DNA of 53,004 bases from JAYSRU01 sp043720875 (GTDB taxonomy: Bacteria; Bacteroidota; Bacteroidia; Flavobacteriales_D; Crocinitomicaceae). Location of the stretch: positions 1 through 53,004 of the forward strand of contig JAYSRU010000007.1 in NCBI GenBank assembly GCA_043720875.1. Reading direction: 5' to 3'. Each line of letters starts with the position of its first letter. Within the stretch, counting starts at the first letter, position 1. Position numbers and translations under genes: made by a program. The notes below the pieces were generated by a model. The model saw only the letters and a program-made list of their open reading frames with translations, had not been told where the DNA came from and searched no databases. Below, one piece after another: positions 17,101 to 25,931 of this stretch.

Positions 17101-19717
17101 TATTGAGTTTATAATTTTTACCTGTTTCTAATGACTTATCAGCACTTTTACTCGTTGGAATTTGAATACCGACATAAGTTTGAAAAGGTGAATACGATTT
17201 GGTGCAGCGATCGATACTAAAATCACCACTCTCTTCAAATACCTTAGTAGTATAAGTTGCACGTAACATTCCTGGCGCGTTTTGCCCAACGTTTAGCACA
17301 GTTTTGATTTTCGCCTCTCCTAAGTTATTGATTTTTCCTTCAAAAATTGATTCTTCATTGCTCGCGAAATAACGAACCGGTGAATCAAAACTATAATTTT
17401 TATAGGCATCAAAAGTAGTTTTCTTGGCGCTAACCGATACACTTACCGCTGCTTTCAGATTGCGCGCTATAGCGCCATGGAGCCATTGTACGCGTAAATC
17501 TGCAAAGGAATCTCTTGCCTGAACTTTATCCATGTTGAGGTAGATCTTGAGGCGGTTGGGCTTAATGGTTTCAATCTTTATGTTTTTGGTGTAACGACGA
17601 TTCCCCACACTTACCGTTGCAGTATAATTTCCGGTAATTGCTGCAGAACTTGTGGCTGTTCTAAAATCATATACCCCATTCAAGTGTTTGGTGGTGGTCA
17701 TGGTTTGAACGAGACTTCCGTTCGGATCAGTTAAATCAAACTTTACAGGATGATTTGAAGGAAGTAAATTGTCTTTGTTTTCAAGGATAAATGCTGTAAA
17801 TAGTGAGTCTCCTGGACGCCAAACGCCTCGTTCTGCATAAATAAAACCTTTGATTCCCTTTTGTACTTGTTCTCCCTCAATATCGAATTTACTCAGTGAA
17901 TTTGCATAACCATCTGCGAGTTTCAAGTAGGCTCTTTGTTTGCCATTTTTGGCTACTAAGAGAAATGGTTTTTCCTTCAATTGAATTTCTAACATTCCAT
18001 TTACATCTGTTTTTCCCGAGGCGATAATTTGTTTAGAAAAACTATAATATTGTATTTCTACGTTTTGCATCGGATCAGTAGTGAGCATGTTATTAGCGAA
18101 AACATGCGTTAATTTGCTTTCATCCAGTTTGTAAATCAATCCAATGTCTGAGGCTAAAATATTTCTACTTTGAGCCTTACCATAATAGTAATCATTCGAG
18201 CAGGGCGAATCATCATCAGAATAATCTTCCCAAGAATCGAATCCATCGTCAAAACCATAACTGTCCCATAGTTTTTCAGACCAATTTTCATCTTCATTAT
18301 CTTCATTGGTTTGATTGGCATTATTTTCCTCAGTTTCTGCTTCACAATCGCACAGTGCATATTTCTTTGTGAATTTTATCGAGATGCGATAAATTGCTCC
18401 TGGATCTGGATCAATCAGTTTTCCTAGATCTATGACGTGTTTGTTCCATTTTTTAAGGTCCATGGTCTTGTCGTACGTGAGATCGATTTTCTTCCGTAAG
18501 ATAACTTTTCCAAAGCGGGTTAATCCATCATCTCCATCTAGGTTATTGACTTGTAAAAAATGATGAATGTTATTTTCGTAAATTTTAATAACTCTTACGT
18601 CAATTGCCTTTAAACTCACTGCTTCGAAAGGAAAAATTAAACCACTAGAATTAGGTAAAATGGAACCATTTCCTATAATACGAACCATTGGTTTTGGCTC
18701 TTCGAAAGTTACCGTTGTTTGATATTCTTGTAACATATTGTAACCGCGTAAATTCTTAATTCCGTTCGAAATGTTTAAGAATTTATCACCTAATAATCGG
18801 TTGGGAAGAAAAACGGTTACGGTATTGTAATTGATTTTAAAGCTAATATTATCAACATCTTGCAGGGTTATTATCCCTTTCAAATTTTGATTGGCAAGCA
18901 AGGGTTCTGAAAATGTTAGCTCAATAGATTGATCCATAACATCTACAACTTTGGCGTCTTGAACTGTAAAATCTCCCAATGGACTTACATCAAGGTTTAT
19001 TTTGCCACGACTCGAAGACCCGATTTCTTTCCCATTCCAAAGGATAACAACTTCACTTTTGGAGCGACGACGTTCAACACTATCCACAACAAATTGATAC
19101 TCATTGTCATTATATCCTTCTAGGATACGAATTGGGAGCTGTTTTCCATCTTGCGTTGCAGTTATCGTTTTCCTTAAATTTGCAGTGTCCGTTTCATCTG
19201 TCGTTTTAATTCTTCCGTTAACGTATTGCCATTCTAAATTGTAGTAATCATAGTTTTCTAATCCATAAGTATTTACGTACATTTTTTGTTGAAATGAGGC
19301 AAATTGAAACGTGAACGTGCTTAATTCTCTTTTTACTTTTGCCACGCGATCAAGGTCAAATGCTGCGGTATAAAATTGATTTACTGGGAGCGCTTCATCT
19401 GGAATAAATTCAATGGTTCTTGCATTAATCCATATTGCATGTCCCGCAATCGCTGGTTCGAAACTAAAGATATCCTTTAATAAGCTAGAATCGGGTAGCG
19501 TGTTTTCATTAATGTTTGTGGTATCACCTACAAAATTTTCCAATTCAACACGAATACTAGACTTTCTGCTAATCATACCAGAAGTGTAACCTGCAACGTG
19601 CTCCGCAAAAGCTGGATTTTGCTTAATAATTTCTGGACGTGTTGGACGACAACCAACAATAAAGGGTACAATTGCTACAACAAGGATAGCGATGAATTTA
19701 GAAAAATTGGTATTCAT
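14150..19717 (-). CDS. Alpha-2-macroglobulin family lipoprotein with thioester motif
   Basis: An 1855-residue periplasmic lipoprotein thought to trap intruding proteases. Signal peptide with lipobox IVGC (Cys23). N-terminal MG-type beta domains follow, including an MG2-like domain with KGFIYAERGVWRPGDSLF near residue 630. The macroglobulin domain contains VDEGLLDLTRF near residue 1115. The thioester motif GCIEQT is intact with Cys1400, so covalent trapping should be possible. An alpha-helical thioester domain and a C-terminal receptor-binding-like beta domain complete it. Residues about 455-512 are a highly acidic, low-complexity insertion with Cys-Asp-Cys. It follows pbpC on the same strand by 126 bases, the pairing known from E. 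coli yfhM-pbpC: one protein rebuilds breached wall, the other guards the periplasm. Confidence 0.93.
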   Translation of the reverse strand: MNTNFSKFIAILVVAIVPFIVGCRPTRPEIIKQNPAFAEHVAGYTSGMISRKSSIRVELENFVGDTTNINENTLPDSSLLKDIFSFEPAIAGHAIWINARTIEFIPDEALPVNQFYTAAFDLDRVAKVKRELSTFTFQFASFQQKMYVNTYGLENYDYYNLEWQYVNGRIKTTDETDTANLRKTITATQDGKQLPIRILEGYNDNEYQFVVDSVERRRSKSEVVILWNGKEIGSSSRGKINLDVSPLGDFTVQDAKVVDVMDQSIELTFSEPLLANQNLKGIITLQDVDNISFKINYNTVTVFLPNRLLGDKFLNISNGIKNLRGYNMLQEYQTTVTFEEPKPMVRIIGNGSILPNSSGLIFPFEAVSLKAIDVRVIKIYENNIHHFLQVNNLDGDDGLTRFGKVILRKKIDLTYDKTMDLKKWNKHVIDLGKLIDPDPGAIYRISIKFTKKYALCDCEAETEENNANQTNEDNEDENWSEKLWDSYGFDDGFDSWEDYSDDDSPCSNDYYYGKAQSRNILASDIGLIYKLDESKLTHVFANNMLTTDPMQNVEIQYYSFSKQIIASGKTDVNGMLEIQLKEKPFLLVAKNGKQRAYLKLADGYANSLSKFDIEGEQVQKGIKGFIYAERGVWRPGDSLFTAFILENKDNLLPSNHPVKFDLTDPNGSLVQTMTTTKHLNGVYDFRTATSSAAITGNYTATVSVGNRRYTKNIKIETIKPNRLKIYLNMDKVQARDSFADLRVQWLHGAIARNLKAAVSVSVSAKKTTFDAYKNYSFDSPVRYFASNEESIFEGKINNLGEAKIKTVLNVGQNAPGMLRATYTTKVFEESGDFSIDRCTKSYSPFQTYVGIQIPTSKSADKSLETGKNYKLNIVCLNDEGKLKNTARLQVKVYRMEWRWWYQQTEEDLSNFMSRNGTLVIKDTIIAAADGKALFPFRVDYPDYGRFMVTVTDLEGNHQTGEIVTVDWPYLSRGNRTNNENANMLNFTSDKEKYTLGDKVKLSIPSSGAGRALISIETRSKVLKKYWIATQKGETIHELLATKDMAPNAFVHVTLIQPHANTKNDLPIRMYGVIPLLVDDPATHITPQITMKDEIRPESSVSIKVDEQAGKAMTYTLAIVDEGLLDLTRFATPDAWGSFYAKEALGVKTWDMYDQVIGAYGGKLDKLLSIGGDGEVNLGKGNKANRFKPMVKFVGVFTIAAGESKTHKVQIPNYIGSVRVMVVARHEAAYGLAEKTVAVKKPLMILTTLPRVLGPTEQVAMPVTIFAMEKSIKDVKVEIEVNDYFSITGKSTQTIHFDEIGDQVINFSMLVANKVGVAKVKIKASCGNETATDEIELDVRAPNPVMYETKEITIEPGKEAKTNLAFTGISGTNLATLECSTTPIIGLEKRLNYLIEYPHGCIEQTTSAVFPQLLMSNLVETTEKQQAKINANVKAGIKRIQMFQTSNGGFSYWPGESSESDWGTNYAGHFLIEAEARGYNIPSNLKNNWIKYQKEQAKNWSNSNNVFTHAQGNASYELIQAYRLYTLALCNNAELGAMNRLREEKNVSAVAKWRLAAAYELVGQHEIAEKLIYKLSTTVSDYRELSYSYGSKARDQAMLIESLSILGKKDKAAPIVKELSKTMSSNTWMSTQETAYSLLAFCQYTGAKAGTTALSFTMKLNESLPLNKTTTKSMYQVKIGENEMGKKGLVTIKNNGKTTLFVKVLIEGVPLVGSKTSSSNGLNINVRYEDMNGAEIKPDKLIQGKEFEAIVTITNPTKSYYTEMVLNQMFPSAWEIHNNRMDDTEESTTMTRYQDIRDDRVYSYYDIAPGETKTVTIKLNAVYLGKYYLPSLYSEAMYDHSISASLPGKWVEVTRE

Positions 19718-19843
19718 AAGGCGTTTTGTGATAAAATAAAAAGTGGTATTTGCGATTAAAGTTATTAATTATTTGATCCGAACAGCATTCTGTAAAAAAT
19801 ATATTTTGAATGTGAAAGTTTGTTATTCGGAAAAGCAAATTAA

Positions 19844-22189
19844 TTACTTTCGTTTCCCAATTACCTCAAAATCAACTTTAACCATAATGCCATTTTCGTC
19901 CACTAACATGAGACGGTGTGGCCCTTTAGTTGGTGACATAGCAATTTGATGTATTTCCTTGGTTTCACCCATAAATACGTCGTCCAAATGCCAAAATATT
20001 TTTAACTTATCGTTGCGATGGGTAGCTTCAAAAATAGTTTTACCTAATTTGCCAGAAAGTTCGATGGGAATGTAAATTTTAGAGCCAGGTTTAGGGTAAA
20101 TTATGCCAATGGAATTTTCAGCGGATTTTGAAAGACATTCCGGCTTAAATTCTGGTAATGGAATATGGTTGGGGTGCGTAATTTTGTAATACTTTTCGAT
20201 AATTGGAGGCAGTACAAACCAAATTTCATGGGTCATGTTTTCCATTTGCTCGCAGTCGCTATCCACGCGCAGTTTTGTAGTTTTACTTAAATGGATTACT
20301 TGATGATAAGGACAAGCAATTGAATTCAAACATGTTGACGGTATCCATTGTGTGGTAACCGTTGGGCACAAACGAGATGCACGATGACCACTTTCATGGC
20401 AAATTTTTGCATAGCTCATTCCTTTTACCGGTGATCTAAACCATTGGTTGGCTTTTTTCAATGTTTTGAATATCGAAAAAAGCAAAGGAGCTGCAGCACT
20501 TGTTCCCGTTAAACCTGGTCTTCCTTCTCCGTCTGCGTTTCCAACCCAAACCGATACTACATAATTTGGAGTTATCCCAATAGCCCAGCCATCTCTAAAT
20601 CCGAAACTTGTACCGGTTTTCCAAGCAATTTTCTGTTCGGAAGCAAATATTTTCCAATTGTTGTCTTCGTCTGGTCGATTCACTTCTGTCATGGCTTCGA
20701 GCATAGCGAATGAACACGCGCGATCGGTTCTGGGTAAATAAGTAGGTGACAAATCAGCTTTATTAACACTAAGGTTAAAAGACTTTCCTAGGGCAATTTC
20801 TTGGGCTATTTGTGTATAAACTTTAGATAGGTCAAAAAGTGAAACTTCAGCGCCTCCTAAAATTAATGAAAGTCCATAATGACTCGCAGGCTGTGTCAAA
20901 GTTGAAAATCCGTAATTTTTGATTTCATTATGAAATTTAGACAAGCCATAGTTATTTAATAAATAGACCATCGGAATATTTAAACTTCGAGATAATGCTT
21001 GGTTAGCTGGTATGGCTCCTTCAAATGTTCCAGCAAAGTTTTTGGGTGAAAAGCCGCCAAATTGCGAGGGTATATCTTGCAACAACATGGTAGGTGTAAT
21101 GAGTCCATCTTCCATACTTTTGGCATACAGTAACGGCTTTAGAATGCTGCCTGTACTTCGTGGTGCAACAATACAATTCACTGCATTTCCGTTTTCATCG
21201 TTATCAGAATCGGTGTTACCAACATAGGCAACAATATTTCCAGTTTTAACTTCTGTAATAATGACCGCTCCATTGTTGATTAGGTTGTTTTGGAGCAACA
21301 TACTATGATTTTGCAATAAGACTTGGGTAGTTTCTTGTATTTTTTTATCAATAGTAGTGCGGATAGTCAAACCTTTCTTGCCATCCTTCATCAATTGTTC
21401 CAACAAATGCGGTGCTAATTGCGGCAATGGTAGGGGTTTATTAGGTAAGGGTTCAGAAACCGCAAGTTGAAAATCTGAAGGAGAAATAATTTTTCTCAGT
21501 AGCAATTTTTTTAACAAGCGATTTCTTTTATTGCGCAACGAAATGTGATTTTTTCCAGGATAAATAAGTCCCGGAGCATTAGGTAACACAGCCAAAGTAG
21601 CGCTTTCAGACCAACTTAAGCGGTGAGAAGCCCTTCCAAAAAATCTCCATGAAGCTGCTTCTAATCCTACAACGTTATTTCCAAAAGGAGCGTGTGACGC
21701 ATAGAGACTTAATATTTCCTTTTTCGAATAATGCAGTTCCAAACGTGTTGCTATGATCATTTCGTATATTTTTTCAACATACGTTCTCGGTGGATTTTTG
21801 CGCATAATTCGTGCAAGTTGCATCGTAATTGTACTACCACCGCTCACTACTTTTTTGTTTTTGAAGTTTTGAATTAATGCCCGTCCTATACCTTTTGCAC
21901 TGATCCCGATATGACTGTAAAAATTCTTGTCTTCAAAGTTGATGATACAAGCTTCAAATTTTAATGGAATGGAATCACTCTCGGTAAATCTCCATTGTCC
22001 ATCATCCGCAATTTTAGCCCCAAGCAATTGGTCGTTGTTATCTAATAATACGGTAGAGGTAGGGTCATTAAATAATTGAGAAGGCACACATTGTAGATAC
22101 CAAAGCGTAAATAGTATCAAGCCGATTTTCCACGTTTTCGTTTTGTGCTTATTACAAAAATGGAAGATATTTTGGATTTTTATTTTCAA
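19844..22189 (-). CDS. pbpC: Penicillin-binding protein 1C (bifunctional glycosyltransferase/transpeptidase)
   Basis: A 781-residue inner-membrane class A PBP. A membrane anchor lies at residues 20-38. The glycosyltransferase domain (about 70-250) shows FEDKNFYSHIGIS with the catalytic Glu, then GGSTITMQLAR. The transpeptidase domain has nucleophile Ser348 in SILK, an SLN motif (SRSLNIP) and Lys524-Thr-Gly. A C-terminal BiPBP_C beta domain (about 690-780) ends the protein, as in other PbpC. The only plausible start in this frame is TTG at 22187-22189, since no in-frame ATG exists before the anchor. The alpha-2-macroglobulin gene follows. Confidence 0.94.
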   Translation of the reverse strand: MKIKIQNIFHFCNKHKTKTWKIGLILFTLWYLQCVPSQLFNDPTSTVLLDNNDQLLGAKIADDGQWRFTESDSIPLKFEACIINFEDKNFYSHIGISAKGIGRALIQNFKNKKVVSGGSTITMQLARIMRKNPPRTYVEKIYEMIIATRLELHYSKKEILSLYASHAPFGNNVVGLEAASWRFFGRASHRLSWSESATLAVLPNAPGLIYPGKNHISLRNKRNRLLKKLLLRKIISPSDFQLAVSEPLPNKPLPLPQLAPHLLEQLMKDGKKGLTIRTTIDKKIQETTQVLLQNHSMLLQNNLINNGAVIITEVKTGNIVAYVGNTDSDNDENGNAVNCIVAPRSTGSILKPLLYAKSMEDGLITPTMLLQDIPSQFGGFSPKNFAGTFEGAIPANQALSRSLNIPMVYLLNNYGLSKFHNEIKNYGFSTLTQPASHYGLSLILGGAEVSLFDLSKVYTQIAQEIALGKSFNLSVNKADLSPTYLPRTDRACSFAMLEAMTEVNRPDEDNNWKIFASEQKIAWKTGTSFGFRDGWAIGITPNYVVSVWVGNADGEGRPGLTGTSAAAPLLFSIFKTLKKANQWFRSPVKGMSYAKICHESGHRASRLCPTVTTQWIPSTCLNSIACPYHQVIHLSKTTKLRVDSDCEQMENMTHEIWFVLPPIIEKYYKITHPNHIPLPEFKPECLSKSAENSIGIIYPKPGSKIYIPIELSGKLGKTIFEATHRNDKLKIFWHLDDVFMGETKEIHQIAMSPTKGPHRLMLVDENGIMVKVDFEVIGKRK

Positions 22190-22285
22190 CTTATATTCGG
22201 AAATATGGAGCGGAACATTAGCACTACTGAAACCAGGATTAATGTATCATACAAGTAAGCTAAACTTAAATGGCTTACCACCCAG

Positions 22286-22358
<73 letters not shown>

Positions 22359-22412
22359 ATTCTTAAAGAATAAGATGCCCAAAGGTAGCAGAAAATTACA
22401 GACAACCTAAAA

Positions 22413-22823
22413 TTACATGATCAGGATACCTTTTTTGTTCATTACGGGTACTAATTTCATTTTTTTGGGTTGGATTGTTTCAGCTAAGAATATGAACTTT
22501 TTGTCATACATAACATCATTCACCCAAAAGCTAACCCAATACTCATTGGTTAACCCAAAAACATCTGGAACAACAGCTTCTATTTTTGCACCTTCGTTGG
22601 GTAATAGAATTTCTAAACAATGACGCAATGTGGAGGTCTTAACACGTTCGCCTGTACTCACATTCTCTCCATATCCGGTACTTGTAATAATAATACCTTC
22701 CATGATATCATCTCGTTGACTAATAAGATATGCCGTATAAATTGGAGCATCGTCTTCTCCCACTTCTTCTAATATTGCCACGCCTACATTTTCTACCTTC
22801 GGTCCGAGCAGTTCTTCTCGCAT
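22413..22823 (-). CDS. Conserved hypothetical protein
   Basis: A 136-residue soluble protein I cannot assign. It is predicted to be mostly beta strands with no signal peptide, no Cys pairs and no catalytic signature. Notable segments are the acidic ILEEVGEDDAPIYTAYLIS, a Gly/Thr/Ser-rich stretch around TSTGYGENVSTGERVKTSTL, and a Lys-rich C-terminus. The composition and codon use match its neighbours. It begins 17 bases after the serine hydrolase stop on the same strand, so it is probably the last gene of the isomerase-lipB-hydrolase operon, with the tRNA-Ala gene beyond it. Cytosolic location is likely. Confidence 0.7.
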   Translation of the reverse strand: MREELLGPKVENVGVAILEEVGEDDAPIYTAYLISQRDDIMEGIIITSTGYGENVSTGERVKTSTLRHCLEILLPNEGAKIEAVVPDVFGLTNEYWVSFWVNDVMYDKKFIFLAETIQPKKMKLVPVMNKKGILIM

Positions 22824-22840
22824 AATTTTTTTCTTTTCTG

Positions 22841-24097
22841 TTATTTGGTTGCGACCATTCTTTTCGCGACCGAAATATACTCATAAAGATCCTTTGCGTG
22901 GCCAAATTTGAACTCATTATCTGAGATATATTTTTGACTCTTGATTGACCCTTCTTCCAATACTAAACTTTTTTCGCGATCCATCCCGGTTCTTACAATA
23001 ACAATGTCTTCCTTGGGTAAAACGATAATGAACTGACCCATAATGCCCCTGCAATAATATACCGGGTTTTGATCTCCTAAATAAGTCCAAATGTGTAGCC
23101 CATATCGATGGTTTTCAAGTTTATTATCACAGGTCATTTTTGGATTTTCAACCATTGCCTTCATATAAGAATTTGAAATGAGCTGTTGATTTTTCCATTT
23201 TCCTTCACAAGCTATTAATCTACCTAATCTTCCGTAGTCTCGGGATGTTCCATAAACACAGCAAAATGCTTTTTCATTACCGCCGGCTTCGTCTAAACTC
23301 CAGTAAGCTTCTTTTTCTGCACCTAATTTGCTCCAAATTTTTTGACTAGCATATTCAGTTAAATCAGTTCCTGTTGCTTTCTCAAGTATAAAGCCCAGTA
23401 GTTGTGAATTTCCACTTTGATAACTGTATTTAAGACCAGGTTCACCAATAACGGTCTGATCACAAGCTAATTTTCTTAATTCTGTACCATAATAGGATGC
23501 TGCATTATCGCTTAAGGGATTTGTTCCAGATTCACTCCAACTTAATCCGGATGCCATCATTAAGAGGTGGCGGATGGTAACATTTTTCTTTTTTCCCTTT
23601 TTGAATTCAGGTAAATAGTTACAGATTGGTTCGTCCAAACTTTTTATGTCCCCTTCATCAATTGCGACTCCAATAAGCATAGCTACTAATGTTTTAGAAG
23701 CAGAAAATGAATTCGAAACAGTATTTCGTTTATGCGTGCCAAAGTAATTCTCTGAAATGAGGGTATCTCCATGAAAGACTAAAAATGAATTTGTCTTTAA
23801 GTTTTTTAAATAATGCGCTTCCTTTTTCAATAATGGGGTTAGATTTCCAGAATGTGGAACCTCCCAAGCTACGGGGTCTTTTGACGTTTTAATTGTTGAT
23901 TGTGAAAACAAATACATATCATAAATTGTAGGGCCACGCAATCCTTTCAAATACGTATTTCCAATGCCTTTGTATAAGTAGGTTTTGCCAGAGACCAGAA
24001 TAAAAACGTTTAAAAGAATTAGAACAGTTAAGACTCCGAAGATAAGTCTACGAACCGAACGTACTGCCCAGTGTCGTCTTTTGGTCGTTGTTGCCAT
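22841..24097 (-). CDS. Membrane-anchored serine hydrolase (beta-lactamase class C family)
   Basis: A 418-residue protein of the class C beta-lactamase/esterase/D-peptidase family. A basic N-terminus and one hydrophobic segment (about 18-36) anchor it to the inner membrane with the enzyme outside. The nucleophile motif is SASK (Ser132-Lys135). The second motif region reads KYSYQSGNSQLLG, and near the C-terminus GIMGQFIIVLPKEDIVIVRTG is the typical final strand block. I start at the ATG at 24095-24097; another in-frame ATG at 24130 lies deeper in lipB. Even so it overlaps the lipB 3' end by 50 bases, suggesting translational coupling. The substrate, a peptide, ester or wall fragment, is unknown. 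Confidence 0.88.
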   Translation of the reverse strand: MATTTKRRHWAVRSVRRLIFGVLTVLILLNVFILVSGKTYLYKGIGNTYLKGLRGPTIYDMYLFSQSTIKTSKDPVAWEVPHSGNLTPLLKKEAHYLKNLKTNSFLVFHGDTLISENYFGTHKRNTVSNSFSASKTLVAMLIGVAIDEGDIKSLDEPICNYLPEFKKGKKKNVTIRHLLMMASGLSWSESGTNPLSDNAASYYGTELRKLACDQTVIGEPGLKYSYQSGNSQLLGFILEKATGTDLTEYASQKIWSKLGAEKEAYWSLDEAGGNEKAFCCVYGTSRDYGRLGRLIACEGKWKNQQLISNSYMKAMVENPKMTCDNKLENHRYGLHIWTYLGDQNPVYYCRGIMGQFIIVLPKEDIVIVRTGMDREKSLVLEEGSIKSQKYISDNEFKFGHAKDLYEYISVAKRMVATK

Positions 24098-24782
24098 AAT
24101 TGAAATTGAATAGGTTAGCAATCTTTTCAAGTAGAACGTTAGTCAGTTGTTCAAATTGCACAACTTCATTTAATTCTGCTTGTAAGGAAGTTACAGCTTT
24201 ATTTTCAATTCCACAAGGAATAATGTTAGAAAAATAACTTAAATCGGTATTTATGTTAAATCCAATACCATGCATGGTAACCCAACGGCTACATTTTACA
24301 CCCATTGCACAGATTTTGCGGGGATTTTCACCCAATGCATCAATCCAAACACCAGTTAATCCTTCAGATCTACCAGCGCTCACTCCGTATTTTGCCAGTG
24401 TCAAAATGACTGCTTCTTCAAGCAATCTTAGGTATTTATGAATGTCTGTAAAGTAGTGTTCTAAATCCAGTATGGGATAAACTACCAACTGACCCAGTCC
24501 ATGATAGGTAATATCGCCGCCTCTATCTATTTTGAAAAATTCAATGTCTTTTGCTTCTAATTCTGCGTCATTTAAAAGCAAATTTTCAACGGAACCGCTT
24601 TTTCCAAGTGTATATACGTGTGGATGTTCGCAAACGATGAGGTGATCTTGTGTGGGAATATCACTTTCTCCATTTCGTAATTTGATCTTGTGTTGTACTA
24701 TTTCTTTGAAAATGGTTTCTTGATATTTCCATGCTTCAGCGTAAGAAATTTGACCTAATCTGTGCAATTCAACAGTTCTCAT
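24048..24782 (-). CDS. lipB: Octanoyltransferase LipB
   Basis: A 244-residue cytosolic enzyme that moves octanoyl groups from acyl carrier protein to lipoyl domains, the first step of lipoate attachment. It shows RGGDITYHGLGQLVVYP, then AMGVKCSRWVTMHGIGFNINTD with the catalytic Lys, and PCGI with acyl-accepting Cys190. One client, the glycine cleavage H protein, is encoded at 45419-45796. The gene lies 13 bases after the phosphosugar isomerase and overlaps the hydrolase. The C-terminal tail past residue 215 is poorly conserved. Confidence 0.96.
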   Translation of the reverse strand: MRTVELHRLGQISYAEAWKYQETIFKEIVQHKIKLRNGESDIPTQDHLIVCEHPHVYTLGKSGSVENLLLNDAELEAKDIEFFKIDRGGDITYHGLGQLVVYPILDLEHYFTDIHKYLRLLEEAVILTLAKYGVSAGRSEGLTGVWIDALGENPRKICAMGVKCSRWVTMHGIGFNINTDLSYFSNIIPCGIENKAVTSLQAELNEVVQFEQLTNVLLEKIANLFNFNYGNNDQKTTLGSTFGS

Positions 24783-24795
24783 CTAATCTTAGCGA

Positions 24796-25785
24796 TCAGA
24801 ATTTACCCATTTCGCCTTTGAGGTAATCTATAACTTTGATTTCAATTGGATCAACAGCATAAATTTCTGACAGGTAAAATGAAGCCCAATCCACTAAATG
24901 GATAAAGTAGAGCGATTTTTCAATAATTGTATTGCCTTTTGGAGTTAATGTTTTAATGTGAGGAGTGTATTGTTTCATTACCCCAATGTTGATTTCCATT
25001 CGTTTACGATTACGAATATTCATATCCAACCCATCAAATAGAAGTACGGCAAATTGATCACTTCCACCACTCCATCCAACTAATTCATTATGATTCATTT
25101 CTGGAATAACGTGATGCCAACATAAAACTTTGGCATTTTCATTAAATTGTTGTCTAGCTCTAACAGCAACTGCTTCGTAGTTAGTGTCAGAATAGATGAC
25201 TGCAATTTTGTTTTTTAGAAACAAGGCAAGTTCTTTGGCTTCACCTTTAATTGTTTCAATTTGCGTTTCAATTAGAATTTTTGAAGATTCTAATTGTTGC
25301 AAATAAACGGCAGGAACCAATTCATATTTTTCTAACAAGTTAGTAATTTGAACGATAGAGAAACCCAATTGTGTTCTAGGCGGTTTTCCACCAGGTACAA
25401 TGACACAATCAAAATTATGGGCTTTGCAAATTTCTTCAACCTTACCGCCACTCGTTACGCCAACAATTTTACACTTACGAATGATTGCTTGTTCTAAACC
25501 TTCTAACGTTTCTTCTGTAAATCCAGAATAGGACGATGCAATGAACAAAGTGTTCTCATCTGCCCAAGCTGGTAAGTCATAATCCATTAAGGAAACAACT
25601 GGAATTTTAAGATCTTTAGCAAGCCATTGTGCAACTAGTTTACCCCCAATTCCAGACCCCCCCATTCCACAAATGAGTATGTTTTGTATTGAGTTAAATT
25701 TGTTTTTAAGCGTCACAGATTTTGCGATAGCAAGCGCTTCACTAAGGTTGGCTGGAAAAGCCGATATGAGTTGGTCCATTTTCAT
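24796..25785 (-). CDS. Bifunctional phosphoglucose/phosphomannose isomerase
   Basis: A 329-residue SIS-domain isomerase interconverting glucose-6-P or mannose-6-P with fructose-6-P. Near residue 40 is ILICGMGGSGIGGKL, then SSYSGFTEETL at about 88 and the C-terminal isomerase domain with WHHVIPEMNHNELVGW and the final VDPIEIKVIDYLK helix. A longer in-frame start at 25854 is rejected: a TATCTTTG -7 box at 25801-25794 lies inside that extension, only 8 bases before the ATG at 25785. A second ATG at 25779 is also possible. It heads the operon with lipB, the hydrolase and the 136-aa gene. Confidence 0.93.
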   Translation of the reverse strand: MKMDQLISAFPANLSEALAIAKSVTLKNKFNSIQNILICGMGGSGIGGKLVAQWLAKDLKIPVVSLMDYDLPAWADENTLFIASSYSGFTEETLEGLEQAIIRKCKIVGVTSGGKVEEICKAHNFDCVIVPGGKPPRTQLGFSIVQITNLLEKYELVPAVYLQQLESSKILIETQIETIKGEAKELALFLKNKIAVIYSDTNYEAVAVRARQQFNENAKVLCWHHVIPEMNHNELVGWSGGSDQFAVLLFDGLDMNIRNRKRMEINIGVMKQYTPHIKTLTPKGNTIIEKSLYFIHLVDWASFYLSEIYAVDPIEIKVIDYLKGEMGKF

Positions 25786-25793
25786 AAGTGCGT

Positions 25794-25801
25794 CAAAGAT
25801 A
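25794..25801 (-). promoter_or_regulatory. -7 promoter box of the isomerase-lipB operon
   Basis: TATCTTTG on the minus strand fits TAnnTTTG, with the start codon 8 bases downstream. No convincing -33 TTTG at the expected distance. Confidence 0.45.
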
Positions 25802-25909
25802 ATGAAACCGATGAAAAAGAAGTGGGTAAATAGGAGCGAATAATATAAATTCAATCTTTGGCCTATCTTTTTATTTAGAATAGGTGATATTTATTCAGTA
25901 GTTAGCCGT

Positions 25910-25917
25910 TATCTTTG
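25910..25917 (+). promoter_or_regulatory. -7 promoter box of the thioesterase
   Basis: TATCTTTG lies 14 bases before the ATG at 25932, giving a short leader. The divergent isomerase promoter is about 110 bases away. Confidence 0.45.
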
Positions 25918-25931
25918 CAAAAAATTCTGTT

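Noticed and set aside
25786..25854. Longer start for the phosphosugar isomerase
   Set aside because: The extension contains the TATCTTTG promoter box and encodes a hydrophobic stretch not seen in the family.
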